Assembly (NCBI GenBank): GCA_964292295.1
Contig: CAXYVC010000002.1
Coordinates: 1 to 59,846 of the forward strand
Direction of reading: 5' to 3'
Origin: CAXYVC01 sp964292295
GTDB lineage: Bacteria; Acidobacteriota; Holophagae; Holophagales; Holophagaceae
DNA length: 59,846 nucleotides
Both the position numbers and the translations under genes were made by a program. Positions 7,693-15,597 of the stretch are shown here, in pieces; within the stretch, counting starts at the first letter, position 1, and each line of letters starts with the position of its first letter. The notes below the pieces were generated by a model. It ran no database searches. It saw nothing but the letters and a program-made list of their open reading frames with translations, and had not been told where the DNA came from.

Positions 7693-8469
7693 TCAGTTCC
7701 GGCCCACCACGCCCGTGACGGGGCTGCTGGCGGAGGCGTAGAGGCGCCTCGGCATGCGGCCCGACTCGAAGGCGAGGCGCCCGGCGCGCACGGCGAGGTC
7801 CATGGCCTCGGCCATCTTCACGGGCTCCCCGGCCTCGGCCACGGCGGTGTTGAGCAGGATGGCGTCGGCGCCCATCTCCATGGCGAGCACCGCGTCGCTG
7901 GGCGTGCCCACGCCCGCGTCCACGATCATCGGGAGCTTGTAGCTCTCGCAGATCTCCTTGATGAGCATCAGGACGTAGGGGTTCTGCACGCCGAGGCCCG
8001 AGCCGATGGCGCTGCCGAGGGGCATGATCGCGTGCACGCCCACGTCGCAGAGTTTCTTGGCCAGGATGGGGTCGGCGTTGAGGTAGGGCAGCACCGTGAA
8101 GCCCTCCTTCACCAGCTCCTCGCAGGCCTTGAGCGTCTCCTCGCCGTCGGGATAGAGGTTCTTGGTGTCGCCGAGCACCTCCACCTTGATCCAGGGGTTG
8201 TCCAGCGCCTCCCGGGCGAGCCGCGCCACGCGCAGCGTGTCCTCCCGCGTGAAGCATCCGGCGGTGTTGGGCAGCAGGTGGATGTCCTTGGGGATCCAGT
8301 TGAGGATGTTGTCCTCGCCCTTGGCCGAGAGGTCGAAGCGCCGCACGGCGAGGGTCACCATCTCGGAGCGGGCCGCTTGGTAGCAGGCCTTCATGGTGGC
8401 GAAGTCCTTGTACTTGCCCGTGCCCAGGACGAGGCGGTTGCGGAAGGTCTTGCCGGCGATGGTGAGCAT
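7693..8469 (-). CDS. thiG: Thiazole synthase ThiG
   Basis: A 258-residue (beta/alpha)8-barrel enzyme that makes the thiazole phosphate part of thiamine from deoxyxylulose phosphate, dehydroglycine and ThiS thiocarboxylate. The Schiff-base lysine is K95 in IKVEVLGD. The phosphate-binding motifs IMPLGSAIGSGLGV and IVDAGVGTPSDA and the DAILLNTAVAEA stretch are all conserved, and the length is normal. The start ATG has a weak AGGAG-like site. No thiS, thiF, thiO/thiH or thiE gene lies nearby, so the rest of the pathway must be elsewhere. It is monocistronic, with a repeat downstream. A YjbQ-family gene, a family with thiamine-phosphate synthase activity, lies about 900 bases away. Confidence 0.97.
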   Translation of the reverse strand: MLTIAGKTFRNRLVLGTGKYKDFATMKACYQAARSEMVTLAVRRFDLSAKGEDNILNWIPKDIHLLPNTAGCFTREDTLRVARLAREALDNPWIKVEVLGDTKNLYPDGEETLKACEELVKEGFTVLPYLNADPILAKKLCDVGVHAIMPLGSAIGSGLGVQNPYVLMLIKEICESYKLPMIVDAGVGTPSDAVLAMEMGADAILLNTAVAEAGEPVKMAEAMDLAVRAGRLAFESGRMPRRLYASASSPVTGVVGRN

Positions 8470-8537
8470 GGGGCTTCTCCTGAATCTTCAGTCTAGCGCC
8501 TGCGCCGGGCCTATCTTTGCGGTGCCCGGAGGATGCC

Positions 8538-8765
8538 ATGGAAGCCGACCGGTTCCCCGAACACCGCCTGCGCCTCGGCGCCAGGATCCTCGCCCGGGTC
8601 CTGGCGGACTTTCCCGCCAGCCTGCTGCTGGCCAGCCCCGCCGAGGGGGCCCAGCTCACCCGCGGCCTGGAGGGACGCCTGCGGGAAGGGCTGCCTCACG
8701 CCGAAGCGGCCGTTCCGCCGCCCCCCACCTTCCACGGCCGCCGTGCTCGACGCATGCTCCATTGA
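8538..8765 (+). CDS. Small hypothetical protein
   Basis: A 75-residue ORF starting at an ATG with a good GGAGG site five bases upstream and ending 31 bases before the phosphatase gene. The middle reads as an amphipathic helix (LGARILARVLADFPASLLLASP); the end is Arg/Pro-rich. I do not recognise it. Correct ribosome-binding spacing and its position as first gene of a plus-strand run support it; the lack of any motif keeps confidence moderate. Confidence 0.45.
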   Translation: MEADRFPEHRLRLGARILARVLADFPASLLLASPAEGAQLTRGLEGRLREGLPHAEAAVPPPPTFHGRRARRMLH

Positions 8766-8796
8766 TTGCCCGCCGGGAAGGCCGTAGGGTGGGGAG

Positions 8797-9351
8797 GTGG
8801 GCCGACCTTTTCCACCTTTCCCCTTGGATTTCCTGGGACCCGAGACCCTGGGCCTCCCGGGGCGCCTCGCCCTCGGCTTCGCGCCCGGGCGTCAGGCGGG
8901 GCGCTGGGAAACCCGGGACCTGGAGGTGGACCTGGGCAGCCTGCGGAAGGACCACGGCCTGGACCGCCTGGTCTGCCTGGTGCAGCCCCACGAGCTGGAG
9001 GCCCTGGGCATCCCCGACCTGCTGGAGCGGGCCGAGGCGGAGGGCCTTGCCACGCTGCACCATCCCCTGCCCGATGGGGGAACCCCCGAGAGCCCCGAGG
9101 CCATGGAGGCCCTGGTTCAGCGCCTGTTGGCTTGGCTGGGGGCGGGGGAGGGCATCTTCCTGCACTGCTGGGCGGGCATGGGCCGCACGGGCACCGTGGC
9201 CGCCGCCGTGCTCATCGCCCTGGGCCGGGAGGCTTCCATCGCCATCCGGGAGGTGCGGGCCGTGCGGCCCGGCGCCGTGGAGACCCAGCGCCAGGAGCAA
9301 TTCCTGAAGAGCTACGCCGCCTGGCGCGCCCTGCGGAAGGACACCCCGTGA
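8797..9351 (+). CDS. Dual-specificity / CDKN3-like protein phosphatase
   Basis: A 184-residue Cys-based phosphatase with the P-loop HCWAGMGRTG (CX5R) at about residues 125-134 and a plausible general-acid aspartate earlier (PLPDGGTPES). This pattern matches bacterial tyrosine/dual-specificity phosphatases of the CDKN3-like group, soluble and cytoplasmic. I used GTG at 8797, right after a GGGGAG site; the start is uncertain because the spacing is very short. Its stop overlaps the GTG of the YjbQ gene, so the two are translationally coupled. The substrate is unknown; possibilities are a phosphoprotein or small phosphates. Confidence 0.85.
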   Translation: MGRPFPPFPLDFLGPETLGLPGRLALGFAPGRQAGRWETRDLEVDLGSLRKDHGLDRLVCLVQPHELEALGIPDLLERAEAEGLATLHHPLPDGGTPESPEAMEALVQRLLAWLGAGEGIFLHCWAGMGRTGTVAAAVLIALGREASIAIREVRAVRPGAVETQRQEQFLKSYAAWRALRKDTP

Positions 9352-9782
9352 AGAGCTACCGCAAGATCCTGACCCTGCATCTGCCCGAGCGCGCGGGCTT
9401 CGTGAACCTCACGCCGGAGGTGGAGGCGGCGCTGGCCGAGAGCGGCATCCAGGAGGGCCTGTGCCTGGTGAACGCCATGCACATCACCGCCAGCGTCTTC
9501 ATCAACGACGACGAGCCCGGTCTCCATGCGGACTATGCCCGCTGGCTGGAGCGCCTCGCCCCCTTCAACCCCGGCGCGGACCCGGCCCAGGGCGGCTACC
9601 TGCACAACCGCAGCGGCGAGGACAACGGCGACGCCCACCACAAGCGCCAGATCATGGGGCGCGAGGTGGTGGTGGCCGTGACCCGGGGGCGCCTGGACTT
9701 CGGCCCCTGGGAGCAGATCTTCTACGGCGAGTTCGACGGCCGCCGGGACAAGCGGGTGCTCGTGAAGATCATCGGGGAGTAG
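9348..9782 (+). CDS. YjbQ family protein (UPF0047)
   Basis: A 144-residue protein of the YjbQ/UPF0047 family, small trimeric proteins with reported weak thiamine-phosphate synthase activity. Family features seen are GLCLVNAMHITASVFIND near residues 39-56, the His-rich segment GEDNGDAHHKRQIMG, and the closing strand KRVLVKIIGE. The GTG start overlaps the upstream phosphatase stop (GTGA), fixing it. Its true reaction is not settled. The nearby thiG (opposite strand) makes a thiamine-related role attractive, but the phosphatase coupling does not explain it. Confidence 0.9.
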   Translation: MKSYRKILTLHLPERAGFVNLTPEVEAALAESGIQEGLCLVNAMHITASVFINDDEPGLHADYARWLERLAPFNPGADPAQGGYLHNRSGEDNGDAHHKRQIMGREVVVAVTRGRLDFGPWEQIFYGEFDGRRDKRVLVKIIGE

Positions 9783-9791
9783 GCGGCGCCT

Positions 9792-11138
9792 TCAGAACCG
9801 CGCGGTGAAGAGCCAGGAGAGCTCGAAGCGCAGGAAGTGGCCGGCGCTTTGCCCGGCGTAGAAGCTGCCCGGAGCCAGGTGCTCATAGAGGACGTGGCCC
9901 TTGAAGGCCGGGCTGAAGCGGTAGTCGGCGCGCAGCTCCAGCAGGTCGCCCCGGTCCTTCCCCTTTCCGAAGACCGCTCCCGTGGGTGCGGATTCCAGGG
10001 CCCGCATCCGGTACCAGGTGGCCCGCAGCTCCAGGGGTTCGCTGGGGCGCAGGCGGAGTTCGGCTTCGCACATGCCCAGGTTGGTGGCGTAGGCGACGCC
10101 CTTCTCGGGCACCTGGCTGTAGACGTACAGCTCGCTCCAGCGGGGCCAGCGGCTGAAGAGCGGATCCCAGGCGGTGATCCTGGAAGAGGTCGGATCCTGG
10201 CCGGAAAGGGCGATGTAGCCGAGCGAAAGCACCGGCTTCCAGGGCGCGTCGATGGCCCTCTTCACCCGGGCGGTGCCGCCCCAGGCCGCGATGGTCCGGG
10301 CGGCCTCGGCGGTGCCGGGGCGGGCGTCCTGGCGTCCCCATTGCCCTGCGCACTCCGCGCTTGCGCTCCATCCTCCCGAAAGGTCCCGCACGCCCCTTGC
10401 GCCCAGCGTCTGGATCCTCCGGTCTGGCTGGAACTGGGGATGGGAGACGGGCCGCGCATCCTCCGTCTCCGTCTTGAAGAAGTAGTAAGCCTCCAGGCGG
10501 GTGCCCTCCCATTCCCGGTTCGTGTAGTAGAGCCCGAGGGCCTGCTCGTTCCATTCGTTCAGCGCCTGCGGCACCTCGGGATGCTTGGCCTCGTTGATCC
10601 GGGGAAGGTATTGGTCCTTGGAGGGATCCGAAATCGCCAGGAACTCGAGGGTGGAACGGCCCCAGGTGCGGGTCAGGTCCAGGGCATTGAAATAGGCCGT
10701 GCGGGAGCCGTCCGCCGAACTGCCGTCAAAGAGGACGAAGCCCTCGCCCCGCTGAAGGTTCTGGCGTCCGAGGCGCACCGACCATGCAGGCGAGAAGCGG
10801 TAGTCCACGTAGAAGGTGTCGAACACGAGCTCCCGGGCGTTGATGGCCACATCGGGGCGCACCATCTTCCGGTTCTCGTTGCAGAGGCCGACCGAGAATT
10901 CCAGCTTCTCGGACGGGCGGGCCGTGAGCCACGCCCTCGTGCGGAAGCGGTAGAAATTCTTCGCATCGGAAGGATTGGACGCGTTGTGGTCGATGATGTT
11001 GTCGTATTCCTCGCTGCGGACCCGCGCCTCGAGGCCCAGCTCCAGGCGGCTCCTGGGTTGGGGGGCCTCCTGGGCCATGGCTCCCGCGGCCAGCGCCAGC
11101 CCGACCGAAATCTTGGAAACCACCACAAGCTTGGCCAT
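9792..11138 (-). CDS. Outer-membrane beta-barrel channel (alginate-export-like)
   Basis: A 448-residue secreted beta-barrel. The signal peptide MAKLVVVSKISVGLALAAGAMAQ is followed by many alternating amphipathic strands rich in aromatics (FYRFRTRAWLTARP, FDTFYVDYRFSPAWSVRLG) and a final phenylalanine typical of outer-membrane proteins (SWLFTARF). The overall pattern fits the alginate-export/porin-like superfamily. The start at 11138 is chosen because a GGAG site precedes it and a signal peptide begins there; the frame is open further upstream but lacks both. The gene is alone and converges with the YjbQ gene 9 bases away. No alginate genes are nearby, so the substrate is unknown. Confidence 0.82.
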   Translation of the reverse strand: MAKLVVVSKISVGLALAAGAMAQEAPQPRSRLELGLEARVRSEEYDNIIDHNASNPSDAKNFYRFRTRAWLTARPSEKLEFSVGLCNENRKMVRPDVAINARELVFDTFYVDYRFSPAWSVRLGRQNLQRGEGFVLFDGSSADGSRTAYFNALDLTRTWGRSTLEFLAISDPSKDQYLPRINEAKHPEVPQALNEWNEQALGLYYTNREWEGTRLEAYYFFKTETEDARPVSHPQFQPDRRIQTLGARGVRDLSGGWSASAECAGQWGRQDARPGTAEAARTIAAWGGTARVKRAIDAPWKPVLSLGYIALSGQDPTSSRITAWDPLFSRWPRWSELYVYSQVPEKGVAYATNLGMCEAELRLRPSEPLELRATWYRMRALESAPTGAVFGKGKDRGDLLELRADYRFSPAFKGHVLYEHLAPGSFYAGQSAGHFLRFELSWLFTARF

Positions 11139-11294
11139 TTGTGCTCCAGAAACAGGCGGAATGGGTTTTCCGTCCGCGGTGTCCTGTTCCCGACCAGACT
11201 TGACGTTTCGGAGGCGGGAAATCCCAGGGGTTTGATCATGCCTTGGCTGGGTGGGCTTGGGCGACCCCACCCCCTTCAATCCCCGCTCTTTCAC
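11139..11294. other. Intergenic region upstream of the porin gene
   Basis: It holds the 5' region of the minus-strand porin gene. I could not pick a confident promoter. It borders the transposase relic and may carry remnants of the insertion sequence's end, but no terminal inverted repeat is recognisable. Confidence 0.3.
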
Positions 11295-11640
11295 CTACCG
11301 GAACAACTCCCTCAAGGTGCGTCCCGTTTCCCTGGCCCAGCGCCGCACCTTGTCGAACCGGGCGTCCACGATCAGGTACCGGTAGGTCCCCAGAGCGCGC
11401 CCCGGACGGCTTCCATCTTTGGATCGAAGGGCCTTCACCAGCTTCGACACCGTGCTCGCCGAGATCTCCACGCAAAGGCATCTCCTCCGCGAGCTGGCTG
11501 ACCTTCCGGGTCGAAACACCCTTGACGACCCTCTCCCCCGGCGTCGCCGCCAGCGCCTGCTCGGCCTCCTCCCACCGGGCTTGCAATCCCTCGCCTTCAA
11601 CCTCGAACAGGCCTTCCCCAAAAGCCCCTCTCGGGCCTGA
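11295..11640 (-). pseudogene. IS256 (Mutator) family transposase remnant
   Basis: Two frames together spell a core IS256-type transposase. One frame gives GVSTRKVSQLAEEM and the other gives VEISASTVSKLVKAL, followed by YRYLIVDARFDKVRRWARE; this last motif carries the first catalytic aspartate (YLIVDAR). A frameshift lies near 11475, and the reading stops at 11295 just after the first catalytic Asp. About two thirds of the protein, including the second Asp and the Glu, is missing. Terminal inverted repeats are not seen. It is an old, dead insertion. Confidence 0.8.
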
Positions 11641-11742
11641 AGCGGCCCTTCGGCCATCGCGTCCTCTACGGTTGGTGGTTTGAACGCGATCAACCTGCAC
11701 GATCTCGGTGGCCATCTTCCTCGTCAGGCCCTCAAGTCCGAC

Positions 11743-12279
11743 TCAGAGGAAGAGCTGCGTGGCGACGAGGGCGTAGAGCCCCGCCACCAGGTCGTCCGCC
11801 ACGATGCCCTCCCCGCCGGGCAGCACCTGGATCTGGCGCACGGGCCAGGGCTTCCAGATGTCGAAGAGGCGGAAGAAGGCGAAGGGCAGCGCGAGCAGGA
11901 GGGCCATCCGCCCCGCGGAAGGCAGCGCGGCGAGTTCCCAGCGCACGGCCCAGAGGGCGACCCACACGCCCACCCACTCGTCCGCCACGATCCAGCCGGG
12001 ATCCTCCTGCCCGGCGGCCCGGGCTGCGGCGTCGGAGGCGCGCACCGCCAGCCACGCCATGAGCAGGGGCAGGCCCAGGAAGGCGGCCTCGCCCAGGAGC
12101 CGGAGGCCGGGATGGGCGGCACGTACGGCGGCGAGGGGCGCGGCCCAGGGGAGGGTCAGCAGCAGCCAGGCGGCCAGGCCCGCCAGGCTGCCCCAGGTGC
12201 CGGGGGCGGGGCGCAGCAGGCCGGAGCCGAAGCCCGTGGCGACCGCGCGGGCCCAGCGGGGAGCAGGCGTTTCACACAT
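11743..12279 (-). CDS. pgpA: Phosphatidylglycerophosphatase A
   Basis: A 178-residue membrane enzyme that dephosphorylates phosphatidylglycerol phosphate to phosphatidylglycerol. Family motifs are intact: GSGLLRPAPGTWGSL near 18-32, DPGWIVADEWVGVW near 93-106, and the C-terminal FRLFDIWKPWPV followed by GGEGIVADDLVAGLYA. Four hydrophobic segments fit the family topology. Its ATG overlaps the stop of the ABC permease by eight bases, making it the last gene of the rimO-ABC-pgpA operon. The transposase relic lies about 100 bases downstream. Confidence 0.95.
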   Translation of the reverse strand: MCETPAPRWARAVATGFGSGLLRPAPGTWGSLAGLAAWLLLTLPWAAPLAAVRAAHPGLRLLGEAAFLGLPLLMAWLAVRASDAAARAAGQEDPGWIVADEWVGVWVALWAVRWELAALPSAGRMALLLALPFAFFRLFDIWKPWPVRQIQVLPGGEGIVADDLVAGLYALVATQLFL

Positions 12280-13522
12280 GGCGCAGGGCCTCCGTGATGC
12301 GCAGGCGCGCGGCCTTCAGGCCCGGGAAGAGGGCGGAGAGCTGGAGCACGGCCTGGAGCAGCAGGGCCACGCCCAGGTACACCGCGGGCACGAAGTGGAT
12401 GTTCAGCTCGTAGCCGTGGCTGGATCCGGGCGGGGCGGGCATCTGGACGTGCAGGGCGTTGAGGCCGGCCCGCAGGAGCAGGGTGGCCGCGAGGCCCAGC
12501 GCGCTTCCCGCGGCGCCCATCCACAGAGCCTCCCACTGGAGGAGGGCCAGCAGCTGGCCCGGCTTCAGGCCCAGCGCGCGCAGCACGCCGAAGGCGCGCA
12601 CCCGCTCCATGACGCCCATCAGCAGGACGTTGGCGGTGGCCAGCAGCACCACGAGGCCGAGCACCAGGAACATGAAGCCGAAGATGGCCACGTACAGCAG
12701 GCGCACCTGGCGGTAGAAGGAGGCCAGCTCCGTCCAGGGGCGGGCCTCAGCGCCGGGGCCCGCGAGGGCCGCCAGGCGCGGCAGCACGCGGTCCAGGCGT
12801 TCCGGGCGCTTCAGCACCACGCTGAGGCGCCCTCGCGCGCCGCCCGCGTCCAGCAGCTGCTCGGCGCTGCCCAGGCTCACCACGAGGCTGCGCTCGTTCA
12901 GCTCCTTGAGGCCCAGGTCCTGCAGGCCCACCACCTCCACGTCCAGGGCGTTCAGGGCCCCGTCCTTCGTGGTGGCCATGAGGGTGAGGCTGCTGCCGAC
13001 CGTGGCCTGGAGGCTGCGCGCCAGGCCGATGCCCAGCACCACCTCCCGGGCGGCGGGGTCCTCCGAAAGCCAGCGGGAGCCGCGCCCGCCCGGCGCCACG
13101 GCGCCGTTGCGGATGCGGGCCTCCACGTCCATGAAGCGCGCCTCGCGGCCCGGATCCACCGCCGTGCCCAGGAAGGCCACGCTGTGGGGGCCCGTGCTCA
13201 GGAGGCCCATGAAGCTGCTGCGGGGGAGCACCTCGGCCACGTCGGGGTCCCGCCTCAGGCGTCCGGCGAGCGCCTCGCCCTCCGGAAGGGCCGCCCCCAG
13301 GCTGCGGTCCTCCTCCGCCTCCAGGGCGCCCGCCTTCAGGATCTGGAGGTGGCCGAGGCCGCCCCGGATGGCCCCTTCCGAAAGCCCCTCGAAGGTCTGG
13401 GCCACGAAGCCCGCGGCCAGGGCGAGGGCCACGAAGCCCGCCACCAGCACGGCCAGGGCCAGCAGGCTGCGGCGGCGGTTCCGCAGGAGGGCGCGCAGGG
13501 CGAGACGGGGCAGGAGCTTCAT
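12272..13522 (-). CDS. ABC transporter permease, FtsX/LolC-E type
   Basis: A 416-residue permease with one N-terminal membrane helix (about 22-42), a periplasmic domain of some 230 residues, and three C-terminal helices in the FtsX core (LYVAIFGFMFLVLGLVVLLA; AAGSALGLAATLLL; VYLGVALLLQAVLQL). This is the LolC/LolE-MacB plan for lipoprotein release or export driven by periplasmic rearrangement. It overlaps its ATPase gene upstream by four bases. Substrate unknown; with a single permease gene the transporter would be a homodimer. A lipoprotein-release role is plausible only by family. Confidence 0.9.
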   Translation of the reverse strand: MKLLPRLALRALLRNRRRSLLALAVLVAGFVALALAAGFVAQTFEGLSEGAIRGGLGHLQILKAGALEAEEDRSLGAALPEGEALAGRLRRDPDVAEVLPRSSFMGLLSTGPHSVAFLGTAVDPGREARFMDVEARIRNGAVAPGGRGSRWLSEDPAAREVVLGIGLARSLQATVGSSLTLMATTKDGALNALDVEVVGLQDLGLKELNERSLVVSLGSAEQLLDAGGARGRLSVVLKRPERLDRVLPRLAALAGPGAEARPWTELASFYRQVRLLYVAIFGFMFLVLGLVVLLATANVLLMGVMERVRAFGVLRALGLKPGQLLALLQWEALWMGAAGSALGLAATLLLRAGLNALHVQMPAPPGSSHGYELNIHFVPAVYLGVALLLQAVLQLSALFPGLKAARLRITEALRHV

Positions 13523-14196
13523 GGGCGGCGCTCCGTGGCGGCCAGACGGCCGTCCTCCAGGCGGAAGACCACGTCCGCCCGGCCGATGACGAGCGGGTCG
13601 TGGCTGGCCAGCAGGCAGGCCACGCCCCGCTCCCGGGCCAGTTCCGCCAGCAGATCCAGCAGGGGCAGGCCGTGGGCGTGGTCCAGGCTGGCCGTGGGCT
13701 CGTCCGCCAGCAGGAGGGCGGGCGCGTGCACCAGGGCACGGGCGATGGCCACCCGCTGCTGCTGGCCGCCCGAGAGCCGGGCGGGACGGTGATGCAGGCG
13801 GTCCGAGAGTCCCACCCGATCCAGCAGGGCCAGGGCACGCCCGCGCGCCTCGGGCGCGGGAAGGCCCTGCAGCTCCAGGGGCAGGCGCACGTTCTCGAGG
13901 GCGTCCAGCTCGGGCAGCAGGTTGAAGGCCTGGAACACGAAGCCGAGCCGCCGCAGGCGCAGCGCGCAGCGGGCGCCCTCGGGCAGGCCCGAGACCGCCC
14001 GGCCCTCCAGGCGCACCTCGCCCGCGTCCGGCGGCTCCAGCAGCCCCGCCACCTGGAGGAGCGTGGTCTTGCCGGAACCGGAAGGTCCGGCCAGCACGCC
14101 GATCTCGCCCGCAGCCACGGCGAGGCTGACGTCGAAGGCGCCGGCGCGCTCGCCGCCCAGGTCGTAGGCGCGGGTGACCTGCCGGAGCTCCAGCAT
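13519..14196 (-). CDS. ABC transporter ATP-binding protein, LolD/MacB type
   Basis: A 225-residue ATPase with Walker A GPSGSGKTT near 38-46, Q-loop in FVFQAFNLLPE, signature LSGGQQQRVAIARAL, Walker B ALLLADEPTASLD and the switch histidine in LLASHDP. All elements are canonical for the LolD/MacB branch. The ATG at 14196 shares one base with the rimO stop (TGATG), so translation is coupled. With the FtsX-like permease encoded just downstream it forms a two-component transporter at the inner membrane. Confidence 0.94.
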   Translation of the reverse strand: MLELRQVTRAYDLGGERAGAFDVSLAVAAGEIGVLAGPSGSGKTTLLQVAGLLEPPDAGEVRLEGRAVSGLPEGARCALRLRRLGFVFQAFNLLPELDALENVRLPLELQGLPAPEARGRALALLDRVGLSDRLHHRPARLSGGQQQRVAIARALVHAPALLLADEPTASLDHAHGLPLLDLLAELARERGVACLLASHDPLVIGRADVVFRLEDGRLAATERRP

Positions 14197-15524
14197 CAGG
14201 CCCGGCCCTCCACCACCTCGCCCACCAGGTCGTAGGCGTGGGCCTCCGTGATGTGCACGGGCTGGATGGCGCCGATCCTCGCCTCGCCGCCCACCACGAG
14301 CACGTTCCCGTCCACCTCCGGCGCCTGGCCCCGGTGGCGGCCCTTCAGCACCAGGTCCGTCTCCTCGTGGGGCCCCTCCACGAGCACCTCCAGCACGCGG
14401 CCCACGTGGGCCTGGTTCTTCTCCCGGCGGAGGCGCTGCTGCAGCTCCATCAGCTGGCGCTTGCGCCGCTCCTTGGTGCGGAGAGGCACCGGGTCGCCCA
14501 GGCTGTAGGCGGGCGTGCCCTCCTCCCGGCTGTAGGTGAAGACGCCCAGGTGCTCGAAGGCGGCTTCCTCCACAAAGGCCTTCAGCTCCTGGAAGGCCTC
14601 CTCGGTCTCGCCCGGGAAGCCCACGATGAAATTGGAGCGGATGGAGACCCCCGGGATGATCCTCCGGGCCTTTGCCAGCAGCTTCAGGAAGGTCGCGGAG
14701 CCCCCGCCCCGGGCCATGGTGCGCAGCACCGCGGCGCTGGCGTGCTGAAGGGGCATGTCCAGATAGGCGCAGCAGTTGGGCGTCTCGGCGATGGCGCGCA
14801 GCAGCCCTTCGGTGGTGCGGTTGGGGTAGCTGTAGTGGATGCGGAACCAGGGAAGTTCCTCCACCTTTCCCAGGGCCCGCACCAGGCTCTCCAGGGCGTC
14901 CGGGTCGCCGAAGTCCCGACCGTAATCGGTGGTGTCCTGGCCCACCAGGCAGAGCTCCTGGACGCCTTCCGCCACCAGCCGTCGGGCTTCGGCCACCACG
15001 CTCTCGACGCGCCGGCTGCGCTGGGGCCCCCGGATCTGCGGGATGGCGCAGAAAGCACAGGCGTGGTCGCAGCCCTCGCTGATCTTCAGGTAGGCGCTGG
15101 CGGTGCCGGAGCGCAGGCGGGGGCTGTTTTCGCTGGCGAGGTACAGGGGGTTCCGCACGGGTTCGAAGAGGCGGCTGGGGGCCTCGATCGCCTCGGCGAT
15201 GGCCTCGAGGTCCCGGGTGCCGATGCAGGCGTCGATCTCGGGGATCTCCGCGAGCAGGGCGTCCCGGTAGCGCTCCACCAAGCAGCCCGTCACCACCAAG
15301 CGGCGGCAGGTGCCCTTCGCCTTCATGGAGGCGGCCTCCAGGATCGCGTCGATGCTCTCCTTCTTGGCGGGCTCGATGAAGCCGCAGGTGTTCACCACCA
15401 GCACCTCGGCCTCCTCCATCCTGGGCGTCACCCCGTAGCCCTTCAGGCGCAGGTGGCCCAGCATCACCTCGCTGTCCACGAGATTCTTGGGGCATCCCAG
15501 GCTGATGAAGCCGACCTTGGTCAT
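14196..15524 (-). CDS. rimO: Ribosomal protein S12 methylthiotransferase RimO
   Basis: A 442-residue radical-SAM methylthiotransferase that adds a methylthio group to the conserved aspartate of ribosomal protein S12. The N-terminal cluster cysteines are C11, C47 and C81; the radical-SAM CxxxCxxC is C152, C156, C159 (CDHACAFC). A C-terminal TRAM domain begins near 380 (VGRVLEVLVEG). The start MTKVGFISLGCPKN is the family's usual one, which rules out the longer upstream frame. It is the first gene of the operon with the ABC transporter and pgpA, and lies head to head with the cyclase gene. Confidence 0.97.
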   Translation of the reverse strand: MTKVGFISLGCPKNLVDSEVMLGHLRLKGYGVTPRMEEAEVLVVNTCGFIEPAKKESIDAILEAASMKAKGTCRRLVVTGCLVERYRDALLAEIPEIDACIGTRDLEAIAEAIEAPSRLFEPVRNPLYLASENSPRLRSGTASAYLKISEGCDHACAFCAIPQIRGPQRSRRVESVVAEARRLVAEGVQELCLVGQDTTDYGRDFGDPDALESLVRALGKVEELPWFRIHYSYPNRTTEGLLRAIAETPNCCAYLDMPLQHASAAVLRTMARGGGSATFLKLLAKARRIIPGVSIRSNFIVGFPGETEEAFQELKAFVEEAAFEHLGVFTYSREEGTPAYSLGDPVPLRTKERRKRQLMELQQRLRREKNQAHVGRVLEVLVEGPHEETDLVLKGRHRGQAPEVDGNVLVVGGEARIGAIQPVHITEAHAYDLVGEVVEGRA

Positions 15525-15569
15525 CGGTCCTCCCTCGACTCCAGGGTACCCGGGCCCGGGAGCGCACCG

Positions 15570-15578
15570 TGCTAGACT
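15570..15578 (+). promoter_or_regulatory. Candidate extended -10 promoter of the cyclase gene
   Basis: TGCTAGACT is an extended -10 element (TG-N-TAGACT) ending 19 bases before the ATG at 15598. No good -35 is seen. The predicted leader is about 13 bases. Confidence 0.45.
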
Positions 15579-15597
15579 CTGCCCCACCGGTCTGACC

